42,697 bases of DNA from Helochares maculicollis (lineage: Eukaryota; Arthropoda; Insecta; Coleoptera; Hydrophilidae). Below are positions 35,201 through 42,697 of this stretch, piece by piece; the stretch's first letter is position 1, and each line of letters opens with the position of its first letter. The stretch spans positions 1 through 42,697 of the forward strand of contig JAWQRO010000331.1 in NCBI GenBank assembly GCA_033557835.1, written 5' to 3'. Below the pieces are notes generated by a model. It did no database searches, had not been told where the DNA came from, and was given only the letters and a program-made list of their open reading frames with translations. Made by a program: the position numbers and the translations under genes.

Positions 35201-36177
35201 AGTTCGGATGTTTTAAATGTAGTAAGTAAAATTAAATAGAACTGATTATATTAGCATTATTACACTATTACTGGCATGGTACTTTTTAAATATTTATTCT
35301 TTACATTATTTGATTGGTTTTAGGAATATACTATTGAGTATATGATTAAATTAGGAGCACCACCTGAGAAGTTAGTAGTTGGCTTGCCTCTATATGGTAG
35401 AACGTTCCATTTACCAGAGCCAATGTTAACATCGGCCATGATTACTCCAAAACTTGGGACTGTTGCTAGAAATATTGGTTTTCAAGGACCGTATACAAGA
35501 GAAAATGGTTTCATGGGCTATAACGAGGTAAACCGCTTGATCATATTTTAGGCAAATTAATTGAAAACCTAAAACCACTCCATAGGCTTCAGTATTATTA
35601 ATCAAGTTTAATTCAAACTCAGTTCTTTATTCTAGAATATACTACTATCTAGGTAGAAGTATTTTAGTAACAAAGAAATGGTTTTGCCACTATAATAAAA
35701 ATTTTCATTAAACAAGTGCTTGTAACGTAGATTCATATTTTATTTGTAATTTCTTTATAGATTTGCGAAGAACTAAAAAATACCTCTGCTGGCTGGACTC
35801 AATATTGGGATGATGAGTCTAGGACTCCGTTTGCAGTGAATGGGGACAAAGTAATTACTTTTGATAATGAGCGTTCAATAGCTGAAAAAATTAATTTTGC
35901 CATGAGGAAAAATTTGGCTGGAGCTATGGTGTGGTCACTGGACACAGATGATTTCCACGGCGACTGTGCTGATGAAGACAAGGACCATTATGTTAATTTC
36001 CCGTTGATGAGGAGCATTAATAAAGCTATAGAAACATCTTTAGAAGAAATTATACGAGAAAAAGAGAATGAAATATTACATGGTAATACAGAAGAACATG
36101 TAGGTGCTGCATTTCAAATGAAAAATCATTTAGCACTATCTATTATATCTATTTTGTTATCATACATTTTAACATAG
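32221..36177 (+). CDS. Cht2: Chitinase 2 (group VII, glycoside hydrolase 18)
   Basis: This is an extracellular endochitinase that cleaves chitin in cuticle or other extracellular matrix. Coding exons: 32221-32302, 33095-33259, 33672-33867, 34814-34910, 35015-35221, 35324-35527, 35761-36177. They join to 455 aa (fly Cht2 is about 480). Residues 1-25 are a signal peptide (hydrophobic core AVLFIISAVLLEL, cut after TNA). The single GH18 domain has all four conserved regions: LKVTLAIGGWNEGS, DGLDLDWE at 153-160 with catalytic Glu160, IHMMCYDYHGSWD and AGAMVWSLDTDDFHGDC. There is no chitin-binding CBM14 domain or Ser/Thr-rich linker. The last 15 residues are hydrophobic (LALSIISILLSYILT), resembling a GPI-anchor signal or membrane anchor. 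Similarity to fly Cht2 runs end to end, including CYVGTWAVYRPGRGSFAIE and the C-terminal MRSINKAIE block. Intron 1 uses a GC donor. AATAAA is at 36254-36259. Confidence 0.93.
32303..33094 (+). other. Intron 1 of Cht2 (GC-AG)
   Basis: The signal-peptide exon ends at 32302 with the donor TAG|GCAAGT, and the next exon begins at 33095 after TTTTTACAG. The GC donor is required to read ATA-GGA-CCG-ACA; the nearest GT would shift the frame. No nested gene is seen. Confidence 0.8.
33868..34813 (+). other. Intron 3 of Cht2
   Basis: A 946-nt AT-rich intron (AG|GTTTGG donor, TTTGCAG acceptor) splitting the codon before the catalytic DGLDLDWE motif. Nothing else was recognised in it. Confidence 0.7.
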
Positions 36178-36253
36178 GTTCTTTTAAAATGATAAATTAG
36201 TATTTTATTACTGTGTTTAATGTGATTTTATTTTGTAAAAAAGTACTTATTTA

Positions 36254-36259
36254 AATAAA
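36254..36259 (+). terminator. Polyadenylation signal of Cht2
   Basis: Canonical AATAAA 77 nt after the Cht2 stop codon, followed by a T-rich stretch. Confidence 0.6.
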
Positions 36260-36359
36260 TGATTTTTACCATTTACTGACTAAAATAACTATAAATATAA
36301 TCAATTATAAATAGTTAAATTCAAAAAATTCATATTTCGCTAAGCTTACTCGACTCGAT

Positions 36360-36411
36360 CACGTGGCCTGTGACGTCAGCAACGTCACAGGCTCTGTAGA
36401 CTTCAAGGTCA
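36360..36411. promoter_or_regulatory. E-box, palindromic CRE and orphan-receptor site upstream of CDV3
   Basis: CACGTG (36360-36365) is followed by a perfect 11-bp inverted repeat (GCCTGTGACGT at 36366-36376 and ACGTCACAGGC at 36382-36392, spacer CAGCA). The repeat includes a full CRE TGACGTCA (36371-36378). TCAAGGTCA (36403-36411) matches the extended half-site bound by FTZ-F1 and ERR. The block is far GC-richer than its surroundings and lies about 350-400 nt upstream of the CDV3 ATG. The motifs are seen; their use is inferred. Confidence 0.55.
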
Positions 36412-36639
36412 ATAACATTGTCCTACAATGAAATCACTTACTATAGGATAAAACTAAAATATCTAATTAAAGCGTAAAAAATGATACATTTTAACCTAAA
36501 CGAAATGAAAATTACAAGTACGTACGTCAAAACATGTTAGATTTTTTAAATTGGGTAGAAAATTTAGACAAGTTTTAATGCGCATCTACATACTATTATT
36601 TCAATACTTGCGCCGGCCATTGAAAGGTCGACCACGATC

Positions 36640-36668
36640 ATTTCTTGACGGTTGTCGTCACAAGAAAT
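36640..36668. promoter_or_regulatory. Inverted repeat/hairpin upstream of the CDV3 start
   Basis: ATTTCTTGACG (36640-36650) and CGTCACAAGAAAT (36656-36668) pair with one 2-nt bulge around a 5-nt loop (GTTGT). The inner parts are CRE half-sites (TGACG, CGTCA). At about 100 nt before the ATG it could be a DNA-level site or, if transcribed, a 5'UTR hairpin. Confidence 0.45.
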
Positions 36669-36764
36669 ACTTCAGACACTCTACGCGAAAGCAGCGCAAC
36701 AAAACTGCATATTTTTTGAAAAGAATATCTTTTAGTAGTTTTCTAAATAAAGTCTGTGATTGCA

Positions 36765-39023
36765 ATGGCGGATTTAGATGATTTTTTCGCGAAAAAAGAT
36801 CGTAAAAAGTCGAAAGGAAGTAAAAAGTTCACCACAACCGAAGAGGTGGCCAAAAAATTAGAAGATACTTCGACCAAAAAGCAAGAAAAAGCCGTGAAGA
36901 AGGAAAGGCCCCAAGAAGGAGAAGATGGGGTCGTGCAAACTCATGTAGGTACCATAATTAAGATGTTTCACGTGTAAATATGTCAGTGTGTCAAATTAGT
37001 AGGGTTAGGTCGCCATATTGTTAAATTTTTGAAAATTAAGTTTCCATGGCTAGCTTTGATTAAAAAATTAAAGGTATATCGTCCATTTTCATATTTCTCC
37101 ATCAGCGCATTAGTGCTCTCACATTAATTGCCAATTAAAATGGAGAGAACTCCATTCAAGATTCATGTGCATTGTTTGTGCTATTTTGGGAAAGCTGTTG
37201 AATAAATGCTTAAATGAGCACAATTTTTGTCTTGTGTATTATTGTTATATAGTAGCTGAACTTGTTTCAATTCATTGTCTGTATAAAAATCAATACTTTT
37301 GCAAACAAAATGTTTGATTTAAATTATTATAAAAATAATGGAGATGCACGGGGAGGTTTTAAATTATCATAGCATTGTTTAGTTATGTTCTGAGCCATTT
37401 CCCAGAATTAGCTATTTATTGTGTTAGGCAGGTAAAGACTCCTTTCAATAAACAACCTATTTATTGGCAGCTTTTTCTATAATGGGCCTTTCAGGAAGTA
37501 TTGGAACAATGTTGCTGGGGTATGCCAATCACACATAAATGTCTTTTCAATTTATAATTATTATTTCTACAGGAAAGTTGTTTGCAATGATGTCATTGTA
37601 CATGTTTAACTTAATTGTTAGAGGTAATGATAAATTGACAAGAATAAGAAAAACATTTTAGTAACTTTACTTCTGGTTTATTGATAACAAACCCTCAGTA
37701 TCAATTGCATCATTTCTAACATAGGACTGCGACTGAACTACACTAGTAAATTTTAAATAATGAAGGAAATTAATAGTTCATTACTAGTGTAACACTAATA
37801 TTAAATTCTATAAACAATGATGTCCTGTCTCCATAATTTTAAGATTATATTTGATGAATTTTTTCAATAGAAAAATATTAATATAATATGAAAGGATTGT
37901 TGATTTTTTGTTACTACAAATTTACTTGAAAATGAATTGCTTGAATACTTATAAATAATCGAATATTTTTTGTTCAGGACGTGAGAATGTGGCTGCTGTT
38001 TTAAAACCATTTAGAATAAAAGACCCTTTTTTATAAAAAAGTTACTTATCTAATATCTGGTCTGCCACAATTTTAAATCAATAAAAAAGTGATTAATATA
38101 ATGGAATTGCTTTTGATTTTAATCTTTGCAATTTCATTTTATCTGTAAATTGCTCCAGTTGTATATTACCACACTGAATTTTATATAGAATATGGCTACT
38201 TTTCATTTTTATGATATTTTATATATTTTATAATAATTGGATTGTTATTCATCTTAACTACCTCTATATATTGAATATATACAATATTTATTTTATTATC
38301 TAATGTTAACTCATTGGAGGTATATTCTCAATTAGACTTTTTAACTTAGCAAGCGCATTGATGCCTTCAATATTTTAATAATTTGAAATAATACCTTAGT
38401 GATCATTATTGTGTTACAGGAACAGGATGAATGGAAGGAGTTTGAAGAAGAAAAGAAAGATTATACAGGTTTAAAGATAGGTAATTTGACAATTGGCTCT
38501 AATGCGGAAGGTGCACCAGGAAATCCTGAGAACAGTTCAGAGCAGCAACAACAATTCGATGAGTCAGGTAACGAAATTGAGAAAAAAGTAGGACCGTGGA
38601 AAAGGGTAGATAATGAGGTCACGGAGAAGGAAGAAAAGAAACCAGAACCAGTTGTTCAAACAACACCAAACGTTACTTCGGGTGGCACGTACATTCCTCC
38701 AAGTATGCGTAACCAACCAACGGTGCAACCTCTCCAACCTAGCCGTCTTCGGTCAAAGGTAGCTCCTGATATTCATAACGAGGAATTCTTTCCATGCTTA
38801 TCTGGATCCAAGGATAGACGGTAAGCAAATTTTGTGGAGAACTTAATTCAATTGTGTTTAACGATTATATATTTTCAGGAATCGTAATGAAGGATCGTTT
38901 GAAGTAGTATCGCATAATAAGTCTCAATCTTTAAGGCAAGTGGAGCAAAACAAAATGGCAAGTGGACAAGGTGCAAAGCTGACCCTTGGAAATCGTTATA
39001 ATACTTTAAGCAATGATAGCTAG
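36765..39023 (+). CDS. CDV3: CDV3 homolog (TPP36 family)
   Basis: CDV3 is a small, acidic/basic, largely disordered cytosolic protein conserved in animals; its molecular role is poorly defined (the vertebrate gene was found as up-regulated in carnitine-deficient mouse heart and is a tyrosine-phosphorylated protein). Coding exons: 36765-36944, 38420-38820, 38879-39023, joining to 241 aa (human 258). Family landmarks are the N-terminal LDDFFAKKDRKKSK, the block DEWKEFEEEKKDYTGLKI, a GPWKRV motif, the SGGTYIPPSMR block, the IHNEEFFPCL block (vertebrate EIYSDTQFPSL) and the C-terminal SFEVVSHNKS followed by KLTLGNRYNTL. There is no signal peptide or membrane segment. The start is ATG 36765; the frame extends nine bases further upstream without another ATG. 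Intron 1 is 1.5 kb. A poly(A) signal is at 39404-39409. Confidence 0.9.
36945..38419 (+). other. Intron 1 of CDV3
   Basis: A 1.5-kb intron (donor CAT|GTAGGT, acceptor GTGTTACAG). A slightly GC-richer patch at 37430-37530 shows no coding signal. No nested gene was recognised. Confidence 0.65.
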
Positions 39024-39403
39024 TGATACCAGCAAAACTAGAGACTAAATGCAAATGAGTAGTGGCCATGTGTGGGAGGACCTCTGTACATCTAAACATG
39101 TTTATATATTATATATTGGTTGGTTTTTATTTTGTAATTTTCATCAACTTAACTCGATTCTTCCAGTTAAACCGATCATTTTTAATGTGAAAATTATATC
39201 TTTAAAAAAAGTGATAAACAAAAAGTATGAACAATATGCATTTTCAAATAAGTCTTGGAAATTATTGAATATAATATGTACTGATTAATTTAATGGTTTC
39301 CGTAATTTATGTATAGAAAAAAAGTGTATCTAAAAATCAAATGAAAATCAATATAAAATTATGCTGCAAAAGAAATGATATTTTTATTAGTTGAAACAAT
39401 GGA

Positions 39404-39409
39404 AATAAA
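39404..39409 (+). terminator. Polyadenylation signal of CDV3
   Basis: AATAAA 380 nt after the CDV3 stop, followed by TTTTCAACTTG; it is the first canonical hexamer seen downstream of the gene. Confidence 0.5.
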
Positions 39410-39829
39410 GTTTTCAACTTGTAGAATTACATTTTATTTCTTCAACTCTGTTTTTTACTTAGTTGACTCCTTTTAAACCTTAAGTTTTTAATAACTTGCA
39501 CATTTACTATTAGGTAGAACTTAGTAGCTCTTTCTAATTTGAGTAATTATAGTGATATTTTGATGTAGCCGTAGAAAATTTACTAATTAGAAGTTGGATA
39601 TAGATTTTACAGATGCAAATTTTTGTCTCTTCTTTTTGAGTAAATTTTACTTCTTAAGTCTTAAGATACTAATTCTCTAATGGAAGTGTGGAGATGCAAA
39701 ATTACAATTCTAAGACGTCTGAAAGTGAAAAGATAGTTTTTCTTTCCTTTATAAATATTTGTAAATGCATTCCTGAAGTTGGTAAAATGGAATTTGATAC
39801 AAACTTTCACATAAGCTATTTAAAAATAG

Positions 39830-39845
39830 TTTATTGTAATTTATT
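39830..39845 (-). terminator. Two polyadenylation signals of the GGACT-like gene
   Basis: TTTATT on the plus strand at 39830-39835 and 39840-39845 gives two minus-strand AATAAA hexamers about 140-150 nt after the stop codon. CDV3 and this gene therefore end towards each other about 420 bp apart. Confidence 0.6.
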
Positions 39846-39983
39846 AGTCACAAATAATTTGTTTTAAAATATATGTGACACTAGTAGTAAATTAACTATT
39901 TCGATACAATTGTCATGTATTCATTATTTCATAGAAATCATCATATGTGACTTGTTCACTGCAAAGACATAAAAAAGGGCTAT

Positions 39984-40658
39984 TTAGTTTGTTGAATCTG
40001 GTTTAATTTCATCTTTATATTGTATATCATTAACTCGTTGATACCTTGTAACATATTCCTTTCCATGACTGCCTTTACTTTCATAATTTGAATACATGGT
40101 TTGTTTTAATAGAGATTCTTTAAAAGATTTTATAAAGTACACCCATGCTGTTACAGTTGAATTATCTCCATCCAAATTTCGAAAAGCATTTTCTTCTCTC
40201 GTGTAAAAATGAGGATGATCTTCAAGAATATCTAAATTTTGAAGAACATTTTCATCAACGTCATATATTTCACCCTTAATGTAATTTCCTACCCCTGGAA
40301 AAAAAATAAAGCAACATAGAGTTAAGCACTATTTCATTATATTCACCTTGATATAAACTGTGTAATAAGTTTAAACAGCTCGAATACATTCAACTGTTGT
40401 TTACCTGGTTTATACAAAAGGAAGGGGATATTAAATCGCGTTGCTATAATGAGAGGGTACTTTTCTGTAGTTTCAGCATTGCAAATGAATTTGAAATACC
40501 CATCCTTTGCCAACTGGAACACATGATGATTCGGTTCATCTTTTTTTAAAGTGCCATACACAAATACCTTGCACAATGTTTTAGCCGCTTTTGCTTTTAC
40601 TAAAATGTTCAGATTATATATTACAAGAGCCAAAACTCTTGTATAACTTACATTCCAT
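39984..40658 (-). CDS. GGACT: Gamma-glutamylaminecyclotransferase-like protein (GGACT / Tina-1 family)
   Basis: GGACT-family enzymes open gamma-glutamyl-amine bonds, for example from transglutaminase cross-links, releasing 5-oxoproline and the free amine. Coding exons in order of transcription: 40658-40652, 40599-40405, 40294-39984, joining to 170 aa (human GGACT 153). The AIG2/GGCT fold is marked by VFVYGTLKK with YGTL at residues 17-20, the PLIIATRFNIPFLLYKPG block, VGNYIKGEIYDVDE, and Glu92 in LDILEDHPHFY, which aligns with the catalytic glutamate of human GGACT. The C-terminal SNYESKGSHGKEY resembles the vertebrate YDSEGPHGLRY. The first coding exon has only 7 nt (ATGGAAT) and is joined over a 52-nt intron; the longer genomic frame upstream of exon 2 has no ATG, which supports this. 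Exact substrate in this species is unknown. Confidence 0.88.
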
Positions 40659-42697
40659 TTTTACAAATTATTTCAATCAATTGCTGTGTGACAATATGAA
40701 ATAAAATGTATATAATAGGATCCAATGGAGGGGATAAAGTTCGACTAGATCAAAAAATGTAGGTGTGTCCCTTGATCTAAAATGTTTTTCTGCAAAATAT
40801 TTATTAATGAGCATAAGATGAATTATAATTTCTTATAATACTTGTACCTAAAATTTCTTATCGGTTCCAAACTGGTCAACAGCAATTTATTCCTGTGACA
40901 AAGAACAGCTGATTCCAAAGCAGCAGTCTGAGGGTGTGGTAGAAGGTGTGATTATTTATTATAAGCAATCCTGAAAGAAACACGCCTTAAAATTAATAGC
41001 CGGTAAGTTATTTTTTTAAATAGTGAAAATACTATGATTTGGTATTTAATCCTAAAGCAAAGTTTCTTTTATTCGGCTTACAAGCTGAATAGGTTATAAA
41101 CGAAATATATTTGTTAGTTATTTTTTGTCAATAAAGGCGCTGTTTTTGAAACCATAACGTTAATTTTTAAAATTACTTAATTGGATTTTATTCAACGTCA
41201 AATAATTTCTAAAGCAACTATAATATTACAATATTTCGATTTAATTGTTGCTTTTAATAAATATAATAAATTTGTGCACATATTATTTTACAATGTTTTC
41301 TATCAATATAAAGAATTGAATTATCAAATTAAATTAATTGCACAAAAGTAAGTATAGAATACAATTAATATTACCGAAAACAGTACATTAAATTAATAAT
41401 ATAATTTCCAATTATGATTTTGAATTTTCAGATTATTTCTTTGCTGAATTTGAAACTAACAAATGGGGGCTATCATTTTTCATTGCTTTTAGCATAACCT
41501 GCATAAGTTACAGGAATGTACACTTAGAAAAACGGAATAAATATTATTAAAAACAATGTTTACTGCTTCTATAAATTCATTGCTTAGGTTCGAGTATGTA
41601 GTGACTGTATTGAGTTAAAATTATACAAATCTAATACATTCAAGTCTTGACTATTTGGCTATGATTTTATTTGCAGTTTTGCAAAGTGCTGGCAATATGT
41701 TTTCAAAACCAACTTCCCATATCTTGCAGTTAGTAACATATTTTATGGGCTTTGTAATAAGTGTTCATTCTGTCCAGTTCATATTGTTTTATTAGGATAA
41801 TGTTTGCATAAAAAATGGACATGTTAAGCTTTCCACAACAAAGACATTTTTTTATGTGAATCCCATCTGGGGCCAGCTATAGCTGCCACATACTTATTGT
41901 TTGATATACATTTCTCACTTTTGCTTGTTTAATGAGAAGTTTTATCTAAAAAATTGCATTTAGTCCAGTAGAAATGCTTTTCGATGTGATATAATTCTAT
42001 TAATTACTATATGAAATGGTTTGATAGTCCTTGAATGTATTGCATTTTTTTAAAATTTGGAATAATGTACATTTTAATGGTGTGAGCTGATAATATTCTC
42101 TTCTGTTAAGATTAATGTCTTAGTTTTTCATTTCTCTCCATTTTCTTTGCATTTACACTCACAGTTTTAAGTGTTAGTGAATTAATGTAAGCATAAAATT
42201 CACCGTAACAATTATTTTCACAGAAATTTTCTTGATATAATTATTTTGTTGTCTTCATTTGTAGCTATCATAATGACATCTATCTGTTACTTTTCGTTTT
42301 AGTTTTGGTGCATCAAGAAATGGGCAATCGCAATTTTCTCTTTGATTGAAAACTCTTTTTTTTCATCACTTACAAAGGAATTGAACTAAAATAATTGTTA
42401 CACTCAGGAGATGATATTAGAAAAATAGTTCACAATAATTAGGATGAACAAAAAAACTGACAGACATGTCAAAATAAAGTCTATGATTTTGATAAAAATG
42501 TTTTGCAATTTTGTGCGACAACATAACTTAAAGCAGTATTTTTCAATAATTTTTGCTTAAATATTCATTCGGGGCTTTTATTATGTGACAAAGAAATATA
42601 AATTAACATACTTTTTGGACTAATTTTAGTGCATTATTTTCGTAAAACACAGTTTTGAGCAAGTTGAAATAGATCTTAAGATGCAACATTGAACCAG
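40659..42697. other. No coding gene seen; possible first exon and long intron of a plus-strand gene
   Basis: Frames are closed throughout. The part from 40850 to 41000 is less AT-rich and ends with a strong donor, GCCG|GTAAGT, at 41003, which would fit an untranslated first exon divergent from the GGACT-like gene, followed by a long first intron running out of the window. No start codon or protein similarity was found, so this is inference. Confidence 0.35.

Noticed and set aside
36551..36781. 76-codon frame overlapping the CDV3 start
   Set aside because: It has no ATG at its start, is out of frame with CDV3, and is part of the 5'UTR with the hairpin.
1..42697. CRISPR array, prokaryotic operon or viral gene
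   Set aside because: No regularly spaced direct repeats, no ribosome-binding-site spacing and no prokaryote-like gene packing; all recognised coding genes are eukaryotic and nearly all are spliced.

Overview
The window is a gene-dense piece of an animal nuclear genome, almost certainly an insect or another arthropod. All protein genes are split by GT-AG introns, the intergenic and intronic DNA is very AT-rich, and one gene is a group VII (Cht2-type) chitinase, a family of cuticle-making arthropods. A DHCR24 gene argues against Drosophila-like flies, which as far as I recall lack it; I cannot name the species. No prokaryotic, viral or CRISPR-like structure is visible, and I found no intact transposon.

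Layout, left to right: a U6 snRNA gene (minus, 1397-1503) lies divergent to CPSF3/CPSF73 (plus, 1936-8801, 14 exons). The 3.7-kb intron 7 of CPSF3 holds an antisense, intronless-CDS DHCR24 sterol reductase (3773-5365). Between 8.9 and 9.85 kb there is a GC-richer block without a readable gene, probably a decayed insert. ACAA2/yip2 mitochondrial 3-ketoacyl-CoA thiolase (minus, 10352-12580, 8 exons) is divergent from PSMA4/Prosalpha3 (plus, 13041-14683, 6 exons), followed by the mitochondrial ATP synthase alpha subunit (plus, 15709-19036, 6 exons) and the germline DEAD-box helicase vasa (plus, 21043-26495, 11 coding exons). ORC4 (minus, 28916-30426, 3 exons) is divergent from chitinase Cht2 (plus, 32221-36177, 7 exons). 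CDV3 (plus, 36765-39023, 3 exons) converges on a gamma-glutamylaminecyclotransferase-like gene (minus, 39984-40658, 3 exons). The last 2 kb shows no gene, though a strong splice donor at 41003 suggests an untranslated first exon.

The genes do not form one pathway: they are housekeeping genes (RNA 3'-end processing and splicing, proteasome, fatty-acid oxidation, ATP synthesis, replication origin recognition) interspersed with a germline gene, a cuticle gene and a sterol gene. All exon chains below were assembled by hand from splice signals, and every chain closes in frame at a length close to that of the known family.

I did not find a convincing new biological system. The items most worth checking are the nested intronless DHCR24, two GC-AG introns, a pair of overlapping CncC/Maf-like sites in front of the proteasome gene, a Staf/ZNF143-like site in front of ATP synthase alpha, a CRE-rich palindromic region in front of CDV3, WG/GW motifs in the vasa N-terminus, and the compositional island at 8.9-9.85 kb.
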